From: Pyricularia pennisetigena
Lineage: Eukaryota; Ascomycota; Sordariomycetes; Magnaporthales; Pyriculariaceae
Direction: 5' to 3'
Length of the DNA stretch: 64,000 nucleotides
Assembly (NCBI RefSeq): GCF_004337985.1
Contig: NC_043742.1
Location: forward strand, 1,722,176-1,786,175
A program made the translations under genes and the position numbers. Below are positions 46,896 to 57,349 of this stretch, one piece after another. Each line of letters starts with the position of its first letter. Position 1 is the first letter of the stretch. The notes under the pieces were generated by a model. That model saw only the letters and a program-made list of their open reading frames with translations, did not search any database and was not told the DNA's origin.

Positions 46896-48490
46896 ACAGC
46901 AAGATGGTCTTTTACTGATCAAATACACGCAGGAGCACCACGTCTTCTTCAACAAAGAAGGCTTTCACAACCATGTAAAAGAGCCCCCAGTCTCCTAGAG
47001 AGAGAATGGCCCACCCCATCAACAGACTACTGACCAAGGAAAACTCCTCCCACAAAAGATCGTTCACCACCTGCTCTCCCTATATGGAACCTCGGCCGGC
47101 CCTTCATCCCTACAAAAGGCATGGGATGGCAACGCATCGTATCAGCGGCCGGTGCAGCCCACGCACGCCAGCGCAACCCCGACGCAGCTCGCTGACTGGG
47201 CCACGGCCAAGCAGCACCTGGGAAAGGAGCAGTATTACCCCGACTTCCTGGCCTTCTTCCAGCGCGAGATCGAGAAGTCGAGCGTGGCGGACGTGTTGAA
47301 TCGGTACGTGTTTGCCGAGGGCGACGAGCGGGCCGACGACATGCTCATCCGCCTCTTTGGCGGCTTCGTCCACCCGCTCATCCAGCTCATGTACGGCATC
47401 GAGTGGGACCAGCCCGTCATCGTCGCCGAGGCCCTGGCCCAGGCCTGCGTGCACAAGGATGACCTGTGCACTTTCATGCTCGGCGCCGAGCGGCTCTCGA
47501 GGGAACGGCAGCAGCAGCAGCAGCAGCAGCAGGCCGATCACGAGATGGGCTCCATCCTGTCCCTGTACGAGGCCATCCCCCGCGATGAAAAGATCAGCTC
47601 GGCCGCCAGGGAGGAGGACGCCAACAAGATGCGCGACGGCGTCCTGACCCGCGCCGGCGATGAGATGGCCGCCCTGGCCGCGCGAGTCCATGTCAGGCCC
47701 GAGGAGCTGCACGAGCGTACCGTCGAGATGTTCAACGCCGCCATGTACGTTGCCGCGGGCGCCGCTGTCGCCAGGCCTGGGAAGCATGCCAAGTTTGATT
47801 TCTTCCTCATGTACGTCGAAACCTGTCTTGTTATTTTTTACTTTTTCTTCTTTTTCCTTTGAAGCTCCTTGGAGAGAGATTCGCTAAATGATGCTTACAA
47901 AAAACCACACTAGACACCATGTCAACGTGGCCCCGATCCTGCTCTCCATCAACGCCGCGTCCTGGATCCCCACGGCCGCCAAGGTCCGGCTGCTCGAGTG
48001 GAAGATCCGGATCGACCTGGTCCAGTACGCCGCACGCGCCGTGCCGTCATTGTCCCTGGAGCGGATCGCGGCCTACAGGCCAAAGCCCAAGGACGACAAA
48101 TTCACCAATGCTGCTGCGTCGGGCGACAGCAGCAATATCGTCGACCTCGTGAGCCGGCTGCACGACCTCGACGACGATGGTCACGCCATAAAGCTCGTCC
48201 GCGCGGCTGCCGTCTGCCAGCAGGTCTCGCGGCCTCTGGAGGATAAGCTGGGAGACAGGCTGCCGCTGAGGGGCAAGGAGATTTGGAACAAGGTCCACCA
48301 CCTGATTGCTGATGCCGCCGAGGGACCTGGTCCGCGGTGGGTGAGAACCACCGGGATGGAGTCGGCCTGGAAGGTACGTACAAAGCGACTATAGCTTATC
48401 CTTTGCTGTCAGAAAACCTCTCGCAAAAACCGTTACTAATAGGCTGGTCATCACCTGCTTCAGGATGTCCCGGATGCGCCCAAGTTGTAG
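46727..48490 (+). CDS. DUF4243 / questin-oxidase-like (AflY-type) protein
   Basis: Five exons: 46727-46840, 46933-46974, 47059-47810, 47914-48373 and 48464-48490, together 464 residues. Spliced blocks include QEHHVFFNKEGFHNH (reading the G of the acceptor), IVHHLLSLYG, NASYQRPVQP, MYGIEWDQPVIVAEALAQ, FDFFLIHHVNVAP and the end DVPDAPKL. These fit PF14027, the family of questin oxidase and aflatoxin AflY, Baeyer-Villiger-like oxidases of polyketide routes, most of whose fungal members are uncharacterised. No polyketide synthase or other cluster gene is nearby, so a role in secondary metabolism is not supported. A (CAG)8 repeat encodes eight Gln. Intron 1 has a weak GTTCGG donor and contains a 31-base A run. 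The last exon is 27 nt. Confidence 0.82.
46864..46894. repeat. Poly(A) tract inside intron 1 of the DUF4243 gene
   Basis: Thirty-one A lie 38 bases before the inferred acceptor of a 92-bp intron, so they make up a third of it. Length changes here would change intron size. Confidence 0.9.
47509..47532 (+). repeat. (CAG)8 coding for polyglutamine
   Basis: Eight perfect CAG units lie in frame in exon 3 of the DUF4243 gene and encode eight Gln. The tract probably lies in a surface loop, since conserved blocks flank it. Confidence 0.95.
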
Positions 48491-48624
48491 ATGCCGCTTT
48501 ATCAAACCTTTGACGAACGAAAAAAGGATTCATTGCAGCGTGTGTGTGTTGTTTGTTGATACCTTGTATAATATCTTTTTTTTTATTCCCACGTTAAAAA
48601 ACAAGTAGCCTACCATCAACCCCT

Positions 48625-51437
48625 CTAATCCAGGCCAATCCAGCCATCTTCGTCAGATGACTCGTCTTCTTGAGCCATGTTCGTGTCCATCAGTGCCGCA
48701 TTCGCGCCTTTCGCAGGAAGAGGCTTGAGTATGTCATCTATACTCCTCCCTTCGATGATCTTGGGCTTATTCTCAGCTTGGCCAAGCAGATAATCCACCA
48801 TGTAGACGTTCTCATCAGCCAATCTTCTAATCTCGTCCCTCATCCTAGCAATCGCCCTCGCAACAACCCTCAGCTCCACGTCGACCTTGGCCCGATTCGC
48901 CGCTAGCCACTTGCCATGCTTGTCGACCAGCGCCTTGATCCACAACAGACAAAATTCAATATGGGGGCTCTCCTCAGTCTGTGCTGCTACGAAGCGGAGC
49001 AGTCGCGCAACATAGACTGGTGGGAACTGCTCAACAACAAGCGGTATGTCTCTGTGTGGAATGGCCTGGTACACACGCTTGATCAGACCCGCCTCGTTCA
49101 GCCGGAATGCCATGACCAGCGCCTTGAGGTAGTCCTTCTCGTTTTCTAGCACGGCAAGGGTCGAGGCGGGCGTGATCTCCATGTTCAGGTCAAAAGGATC
49201 AAACTGCACAGTATGATCCAAGCTGTAAATGAGCAGGCCTTCTGTGGAGGCTGCGCAGAAGGCGGCCCCATCAGGCGCGAACGATACGCCCGAGACTTTG
49301 ACCTCTGCATGCGTTGTGCGTGCAGATGGGTCTCCTCCGCGTTTGGAGCCGGGGAGAGATCTGTCGATGCGGTCTTCCCTGTCCGAAGCTTCATGATCGT
49401 CCAAAAGTTCTTGCGGCCCAGCTTCCGTCAGCTGCTTGCTGTTCAGGAACTCCTGTGTTCCCGAGAGCGATAGGTTTACGCTGACGGTGAACTTCTTCAG
49501 CAAAACCATGGTGGTGGTTGAGTACAAACACATGTACTTGCTGTTGCCGCCAGCGATAAGGCAGCTCCCATCCATGCTGTACTGAATGGTGTGGAATGCC
49601 TTTGTCCCTCCTGCGTTTGCCGCGGTCCGCCTGTCTGTGATTTTGCGTCCGCCAGAAACATCGCGGCGCCCGTCGACGCCAGATACTTGCTGCGCCTCCG
49701 TCACAGACCAAAAGCTAATTTGTCCATCGAGTGTAGAAACAGCCAATTGTGAAGAATCAGGTCTGACCGCAACAGAGAGAACATCTGCTTGCAACTGGAG
49801 CGGCTCGCTAGTTTGTGTCCTGTTGAAGACGCTCCAGATTCTCGCTGTCTTGTCCCAGCTTCCACTGACCAACAACCCACCATCCGGCGCAAATGCAAGG
49901 GCAGAAACAGGCCCTTCATGGCCCGATAGCTGGTCCAAGAGCTGTCCAGTCTGCACAGACCAGATGTGAACGTCAAACGAATCCAGAGATCCAGCAGCCA
50001 CGACTTCACCACTGGGGTCCACAGCCATACACGAGAAAGATAGCCTCGTCGGCGCCGTGAAAGTCCGGAAGTTTCGATATCTGATCAGGTCCCAAGCTCG
50101 TATTGAGCCATCCAAACTCGCGGTAAAGAGAACGTTCCCCTTCTTCGCAAATTGGCAAGCAGTGACGCCGGATGTATGCTCCGTGAAGGTTACAATGCAG
50201 AAGCCCGACTCGATATCCCATACTTTGAGCTTCCCGTCGTCAGCCGCCGTAACAATTCGCTTGCCGTCGGGCGAATACGCGAGGGCATTCATCGAGTCGA
50301 AGTGCCCCTGTTGTTTGAGGATGTATGACTCTGATTGCCATTCCCACACTAGGAGCTGTCCCAGTTTTGATGCGCCAAACGCCAACCATTCACCGCTCTT
50401 GTTGATGCTGACAAAGTCGATTCCATTCTGTGATATGCTCAGAGTATGGATCAAGTTGAAGTCTGGCATCTCATACAGGCCAAAAATGCCGTTGGAGAAG
50501 CCTGCCACAAGAAGGTTCGACTCGGCATGGAAAGCGGCGCATTTCAAGCTCGCGTTGTTCTGCATGAAATAGTGTCGCTTTACTATCCTCCACCGCAAGT
50601 CGGACTCGTCCGCACCGTCCATATCGTCGTCCTCCTTATCCTGCGGACCGACGTACTGCCAATCAAAAACAGCCCCATCTTTGCTGACCGTATAGATGGT
50701 CTCTTGATCCAGTGAGAACCAAGCGCCGACAACGCCCTGTCTATGGCCTGAAAGAACGGTTGGCGTGAATCCTTCTTCTTGGTTCAAGCTCCATATCCTG
50801 GCTGTGAGGTCCTTGGAAGCACTTAGAAAGAACCTTGAGTCGCGCGACCACTCTATGTGACGGACTTCGTCGAAATGGGCAGCATGGCTGTGATGCCGCA
50901 CAAACGGTGCAAACTCGAGTCCGTCGTCGCCCGTAGCCGAGTCGGGAGTCTGAGGCACCTGCCAGACCTCTATCCTGCGGCCAATGCCAACCGCGAAGTG
51001 GCGGCCGGAAGGAGAAAAAGATAGAGCGGTCACGGCCGTTCGGAAGGAAAAGTGGTATATCGAGATGCGCCGAACCACATTGGTGAGAATGGCATGGCCA
51101 TCTTCGTCGACCGAGAGCAACAGGTTGCCGCGCGGGGTCAGGTCGAGTCGAACAATGTTCTTTCGATGCGCAAAGGGAAGAGTGTATGATTTGTTACTAA
51201 GAGAGGTCAGCATATACTAAACAAAAGCAAGGTCGGAACAACACTACATACTCGACAAGGTTGAATACGGTCACCCTGTTGCCGACCGGGGAATAAAGGT
51301 GCGTGCCATCGGGGCTGAAAAGAAGATTGCCCCGGCAATAAACTGTTCCAAGCAAATTGGAAAACTAGAGAATAAAGTCAGCAGAGAACGAAGACAATTG
51401 TTTTCAAAAAGATGCGCACCTTGAAGTCGGTCTTCAT
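48625..51437 (-). CDS. pwp2: PWP2/UTP1, WD40 protein of the SSU processome
   Basis: Three exons on the minus strand (51437-51420, 51364-51252 and 51196-48625) encode 900 residues, the normal length. PWP2 is part of the UTP-B module of the small-subunit processome and is needed for 18S rRNA maturation in the nucleolus. The start MKTDFKFSNLLGTVYRRGN is conserved. Many WD40 repeats follow (for example HIEWSRDSRFFLSASKDLTARIW, shown here only in part as SKDLTARIW, and VSGSWDKTARIW). The C-terminal Utp12 domain shows KDYLKALVMAFRLNEAGLI and PPVYVARLLRFVA. The tail is acidic (DESSDEDGW). The first coding exon is 18 nt and would be missed without the conserved start. It is divergent to the septin gene, 614 bp apart, and both are expressed in growing cells. 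Confidence 0.95.
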
Positions 51438-52051
51438 CGTCACCTCATTGTGGCAGACTTAATCGCTGCCGATGCGCGCAAAACTTTCTCGAAAATTAGG
51501 ACCGCAGCGATTCTGCTTCAGGCGCGGCCGACAACTTTTTTGGTGGGGCCGCCTTCCGCTGCCGGCAACAAGTTGGATTGACATGAAATTTTGGAGGGGT
51601 CGGCTGAAACTTGTTCCTCTACCCGACTGGCGCTAAGCCAAACATAGATTAGTCTCAAGTGCCGGTACATTTTCATCAGCAGCAAGTGGTGGAAGCCTGG
51701 GACAGGGGTCGTTCAGGTGAAAAAAGGTTAGGTGGGTGCGCGGTGGGTGCAGATGGGCTTGATGGCTCGTGCATCGACCCTTAGGAAATTTGACTTGCCA
51801 ATCTCCCCTGAATTGAAGTGAGTGGTGGAACGGTAACGAATACCCGCAATCCATCTCAACTGTCAACATACGAGTTGAGCATCTCTCCCTTACACATTCT
51901 CAACCCTCAACTGCTCGCTCGACATAAAAAGTTTGCGGGCCTGCCTTGTTTTGCATAGCGTTGGGGAAGTTCTCGATTATCTGAAGGACAAACCTTTTGC
52001 TTAGTTTATTTATCACACCCACCACATCGGTCTTAGACACCGCTGCCCGCC
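51438..52051. other. Divergent promoter of PWP2 and septin
   Basis: The 614 bp between two divergent start codons should hold both promoters. No gene or repeat was recognised. Confidence 0.6.
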
Positions 52052-53427
52052 ATGGCTCCCGCTGCGACCGAGAGCGCCTCCCCCATTGGCATTGCCAACT
52101 TGCCCAACCAGAGGCACAAGATTGTGGCAAAACGTGGTGCTGCCTTCACTATTATGGTATGGTTCAATCAAGCAGGACTGGAAAGCTCCTTGTGGCCATC
52201 CTTTTACGCGTACTGATCGTGTCTACTCTTGTCGTAGGTTGCTGGCGAGTCGGGATTGGGCAAGACCACATTCATCAACACTCTGTTCTCCACAACGATC
52301 AAGAACTATGCCGATCACAAGCGTCGGCACCAGAAGCAAATCGATAAGACGGTAGAGATTGAGATCACAAAAGCCGAGCTCGAAGAGAAGTTCTTCAAGG
52401 GTACATTCTCCCGCTTAGCGACTGTACCAGGAGCATATTTGCACAGTAGACTAACGTTGGCAAAATCCTACAGTTCGGTTGACGGTTATCGACACCCCGG
52501 GCTTCGGTGATTATGTGAACAACAGGGACTCGTGGATGCCCATTATCGAGTTCCTCGACGACCAGCACGAGTCTTACATGCTTCAGGAGCAGCAGCCGCG
52601 CCGCCAGGACAAGATCGACTTGCGAGTGCATGCCTGCCTGTACTTCATCCGCCCTACAGGCCACACCTTGAAGCCCCTTGATATTGAGGTTATGAAGCGC
52701 CTCTGCTCTAGGGTGAACCTGATTCCCGTCATCGCGAAAGCCGACACTCTCAGTCCGGCAGACCTTGCCAGGTTCAAGCAGCGCGTAAGTGATTTGACAT
52801 ATGCGGACATGTCAATATATCATACTAATTTTGGTGGTCGATATGCAGATTCGCGCTGTTATTGATGCACAGAGCATCAAGATCTACCAGCCACCGGTCG
52901 AGGAGGACGATGAGGCTGCTGCCCAGCATGCACGCAGCCTGATGGCCGCCATGCCCTTTGCGGTGATTGGTTCCGAGAAGGACGTCAAGACGGGCGACGG
53001 CCGTATCGTCAAGGGCCGCCAGTACTCATGGGGTGTTGCTGAGGTTGAGAACGAGGACCACTGCGACTTCAAGAAGCTGCGCTCCATTCTCATCCGCACT
53101 CACATGCTCGACCTCATCCACACCACCGAGGAGCTGCACTACGAGGCCTACCGCGCACAGCAGATGGAAACCCGCAAGTTCGGCGAGGCCAGGCCCCGCA
53201 AGCTCGACAACCCCAAGTTCAAGGAGGAGGAGGAGGCGCTCCGCAAGCGCTTCACCGAGCAGGTTAAGATCGAGGAGCAGCGTTTCAGGCAATGGGAGCA
53301 GAAGCTCATTGCCGAGCGCGACCGTCTCAACAAGGACCTTGAGCACACCCATGCTACCATCAAGCAGCTCGAGAGCGAGCTCGAGCAAATGCAGGGCAGC
53401 GCTGCCCGCTCGCATGGCCGTCGCTAA
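52052..53427 (+). CDS. cdc12: Septin, CDC12 type (AspC / Sep6)
   Basis: Four exons: 52052-52156, 52238-52400, 52474-52784 and 52849-53427, encoding 385 residues. Septins are GTP-binding proteins that assemble into hetero-oligomeric filaments and rings at septa and hyphal tips. The P-loop GESGLGKT is at 38-45, the switch motif DTPG at 96-99, and the G4 motif in VIAKADTL. The septin unique element follows (SWGVAEVENEDHCDF), then a C-terminal coiled coil from about residue 300 rich in Glu/Lys/Arg. The N-terminus PIGIANLPNQRHKIV matches the CDC12/AspC group rather than CDC3, CDC10 or CDC11. From memory the rice-blast orthologue is SEP6. All introns are short with clear GT...AG borders. Confidence 0.95.
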
Positions 53428-54258
53428 GCGTTCAAATCTGTTGAGCTGGTTACCAAGCTCTTCCCAATGCGAACAAGGCCTGGCGGGACGGTTTCTTTGC
53501 CGGGCTTCGACATTGGTCGTCCTACCAGTCTTTTGACCTTTATCCAACGGCTCCTATAGAATCAACATTGGGGGTGGTTCTCTTGGAGCTTGCTGTGGAT
53601 ATGTGGGCGAGTTGATGATAAAACAGGGTTAATTCCTCGGTCCACGATACCACGATTTGGGCTCTATCTATTTTCATTTGAGTTTTGCTTCCTTTCATCC
53701 CCATCTTGTTTTTTTCTAGGGCGGCGGGAGCAAAAGAGAGAAGAAACAAGCGCACTATCGGCGTCAACATTGTGAGAGGGCCACCTCCAGCCACTGGCTG
53801 CTGCTTGGTACCAAAAACTCCCATTGTTTTGCGTCTGGAACCTGCCTTTGTTTCTCTCAGGTAATTCTCCCATCCCTTAGACTTACTTAGTTGTGATGTA
53901 ATTCAGCCTCGCAGTTGTGATACCAGTATAATCAAAAAAATGGCTGTCTTTGTTTAATCGTCCAGTGTAATTCATCCGTACCAAGCTGTCATGTGTGAGG
54001 TACAAAGGCCAAAAACACTTCGCTATCCAACGTCGGACTTCCCCCTAGCATGTACTTGGCTATTCTACAAAACAAGTTCCAGACGGAATGCAAGTTGCTA
54101 GCTGGCAGCGTTGTTGCACATACCTGGCTAGGCTCGGCTTGGGAACGACGCAGGCCATTGTGATAGCGTGCCGGCAGTCTTGAATCAATCACCGATTGGC
54201 ATTGTGTTCTGATTAAACGTTGCAAATCAATAACTTTAAAATATGCCGATTTTGCCCT
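53428..54258. other. Intergenic, convergent 3' ends
   Basis: This lies between the 3' ends of the septin and kinase genes. No gene, RNA or repeat was recognised. Confidence 0.55.
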
Positions 54259-55797
54259 TCACACAGCGTCTATACTTGCCCTGGTAGCAAGCTGTTCGTT
54301 CTTGTTCCCAAGCTTCGATATCTGCAGGAACGTGTCAACCCCGTAGCCCTCCAGGCTGTGGAGCTCAAGACTCCCAGCCCAGTATTCGGCATATACTCTA
54401 CTTAAAGGTAGACCCACACCCAACTTCAGATTCGGCGGTCTTGATGACAAGGACGAGAGAGATGACATCACACTCTGGTCAGTCGTCATCTGCGGCATTG
54501 ACAGGATGCCGCTGCTGTCCTCCTCAGGGCGTACCTCCTGCAGCGTGGCGGCCATCTTGGGCACGTGTTTGAGGTTCTGGAGCAGCCGGTCGCTGTGGGG
54601 ACCTTTGCTGAATGACCAAAGGTATGGAAGCATGTCTCGCGCGACGCCGCCACCCTGATCCGAGACGCGGATGATGACGTGCTGCGACGACTCACAGATG
54701 GTGACTTCGATGGGCGGCGGGGGCTTCCCTAACTTTTGGTGCTGTTCAACAGTGGCGTCGACGCTGTTGCGCAGCAGTTCGCCAATTATGTACTCGAGGT
54801 GACTGAGGATAAAGGGGAAATTGGCCGTCAGATGGCCGACGACGCGGATCTCAGGCAGCGGGATGTCTTCCCCATGGGCGGAGCGCGCCAGGGCGTGGAC
54901 GGCTGCGGCGCAGCGGTCGACGACGTCGCGGGCAACGCACTTGACGAGTACATTGCCGACGAAATCGGAGGACTCGGCCACGGGGCTGGCCGATCCCAGC
55001 GTTGCTGCTACCGCCGCGGCTTCCCCTGTTGGTGCCGACCACGGCTGAGTCTGGTTGCGGAAGGACTGTGTGAGTGTCACGTGCTGTTCCGCGATGACGC
55101 GGCGAGAGATCCTGGACTGCAAGATGCGGTTCATGAAGCTGTTGAGCTCCTGTGGGTCCATGAGCCCACTACACTCAAGCACACCCATGGCCAGCTTGGG
55201 GATAACAGTGAGGTGAGTCTTAAGCATCCCACTGATGATCTCGCAGAAGACGTCGTTGTCGGCTAGCGACTTGATCTCTTTGATCTTGCGAAAGGTGTCG
55301 AAGGCGGTCCAATACATGTTGTAAACTTCCGCTATGTGTCGATTCGACACGACCTGGTATGGTAGCATCTGCATATCCCGGATGCGGTGAGACAGGCGGG
55401 TAGGTAGCTCTGTGCGAACATAGTTGGCCGAGCTGAGCAGGCGAGCCTCGTTCAGCGAGCGTCCGAAGAACATGAGCTGGCGGAGGCTAACCGGTCGGGC
55501 CTCTTTTGCGACCCAACTGCGCGATGGGGAGGATGTATATTGTCAGTCAAAAATCACATGATTTTTAAGGGTCTGAGGCAAGGGGCGAGATTGGGGTATA
55601 TATTCAGCACTGAAACTGAGATGAGAAAAACCCTACTCATCAAGCGCAGCCATCGGCCTCCATGATGGACCCTGTGACAGCCGGGCCAGGGAGACATCAC
55701 CAGGTGATCGGAAGCCGGCGGCCAGCATCGGTCGGGCTGCCGGAGCTAGACCGGAGGGGCTCAAGCCATACTGAGCAAGTCGGGATATTCTCGACAT
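54259..55797 (-). CDS. Mitochondrial PDK/BCKDK-family protein kinase
   Basis: Two exons on the minus strand (55797-55637 and 55516-54259) give 472 residues. Members inhibit pyruvate or branched-chain 2-oxoacid dehydrogenase complexes by phosphorylating the E1-alpha subunit in the mitochondrial matrix. The N-terminus MSRISRLAQYGLSPSGLAPA is Arg/Ser/Ala-rich and fits a presequence. The family-specific block WVAKEARPVSLRQLMFFGRS spans the splice. The GHKL ATP-binding domain shows the N box ELLRNSVDAT, the G1 box DQGGGV and the G2/G3 region GVGLPLSRVYAEYWAG. Yeast Pkp2-like proteins are the nearest group I can suggest. Sequence alone does not separate pyruvate from branched-chain specificity. Extra Ser/Ala-rich and Ser-rich loops (near residues 210-230 and 400) make it somewhat longer than animal homologues. 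Confidence 0.9.
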
Positions 55798-57349
55798 GTT
55801 GACGCCGATACGTCGCCGTTTATCATATAAAGGCTAACATTGGCAGAAAGCAGATAGGTTAAAAGGAAGAAAAAGACGGCGCGGACTGCGTGTTTCTGGT
55901 TTCGTCGTTAGGGCATAGTAGCTAGGCCGATGCTAATTAAGATAGATAAATTCGATTACGTTGGTACATATAATGGGATGAGTTGCTCTTCAGAGAAATT
56001 GGTCTCCAGAGCTGAATTGCCATGAAGTGACTCGAAGTCCTAAATTGCCCCACAATTGCAAGTCTGAGTGTTTTCGCAGTGTTCACCCTTAGGCAGATAC
56101 AGCGGACTCGGACCTTTGCCTCGATTGTTGCGATCCTTTCTCCTTTTTCACACTCTTTTCAAAAAGACGCTTACTTTGTTCCCAAATCAGAATTGAAAAG
56201 ACCAAAGCACTTGGGAGCATTTGTACCTGCTGGTCTATTCCTATGATCATTCAATTGATTGTGTATTTGGACAGGGATCAATTACAGAACCAGCACATAG
56301 TTATGGATGGAAAACGCTTGTCAAAAGTATCAATCGATACAAATAAATGCAGCCTACATCCTATACATTAGATCTTACTGTAAATACTTCTAGATAGACA
56401 TATAAACCTGCTTCTGGAGATGTATGAATTCACTCGAGCTAGATTGATTGACAGGGTTGTACTACACTACACTGTCGAGGTACCGAACCTGCGGTCGGTC
56501 AATACCGTCACCAAAGAAAAGTCACTCACAGCCGAGTACTGGCAACGACTGGGCAGACTGGACGTCATTGAGGGGCACTGCGACACGCTTGGGGACTGTG
56601 GAGAACGTTATATGTACCGCTGTGGGCGAATTTGCTAGCAGAGTAACTTGGAACTCCACTTTTTCCTGCCAATTTTGACTGCAGCATCACCTGAAAACCG
56701 TCCGTTCCAGCTGTCCGTGCCGCGTCCCCTCACCACCACCCAAAGCTGACCTGTGCCAGCCAGTTACGCAGGTTACGTGCTCCCTGCCAACCTTACTTAC
56801 TCCATCGTCCACCCAGAGCAGTGAACAACACAACACGGCTGCAGCTGCTACGGGTCATGCAACCCGGACCAACTAGCCCGGCGAAGAAGACTGGACCTGC
56901 TCTTGCTTAGAATCCTCCACTTCGCAAATTTATTACCCGTACAATTTCCACGATCCCACGATCATCGCCGCCTTCTCTGCAGCCTCGCTTTGGCACCTTC
57001 CCTGCCCACCTCAAGGTACCTTACGTACCTTCACACTTAGCGAGTTAGACTTTATCACAGACCTGGATCCCTTACGACCGATCCGTCTTGCTACGATTTG
57101 CTCTTCCCAGCGTGCACCTGTCTGCCCGCCTGAGGGAGGCGGAGCGACAAACGACAAGGCAGAGCCAAGTTGTCTGCTACTGATTTTTCAGGATACGAAA
57201 CATTTACCTGATCTAAAGATCTACTCGTCAACCAATTTACCGAGGAAGAACACCTCCCCCCTACCTACCTACCCAAGGGGTACCGGCAGTAAACTTAATT
57301 TGAAGAACGCAACTGCACCCCCTCAAGGCAAGCCCAGCAAGCTACCAAC
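55798..57349. other. Divergent promoter region of kinase and deubiquitinase
   Basis: The 1,552 bp between two divergent start codons are AT-rich on the kinase side. On the deubiquitinase side a pyrimidine-rich leader carries repeated CTACCTACC and GGTACC motifs (57016-57035 and 57261-57285). No gene was recognised. Confidence 0.5.

Noticed and set aside
47110..47787. Open frame of 225 codons on the minus strand
   Set aside because: It is antisense to exon 3 of the DUF4243 gene, whose protein is conserved.
54736..55266. Open frame of 176 codons on the plus strand
   Set aside because: It is antisense to the conserved PDK-family kinase; the minus strand carries the GHKL motifs.
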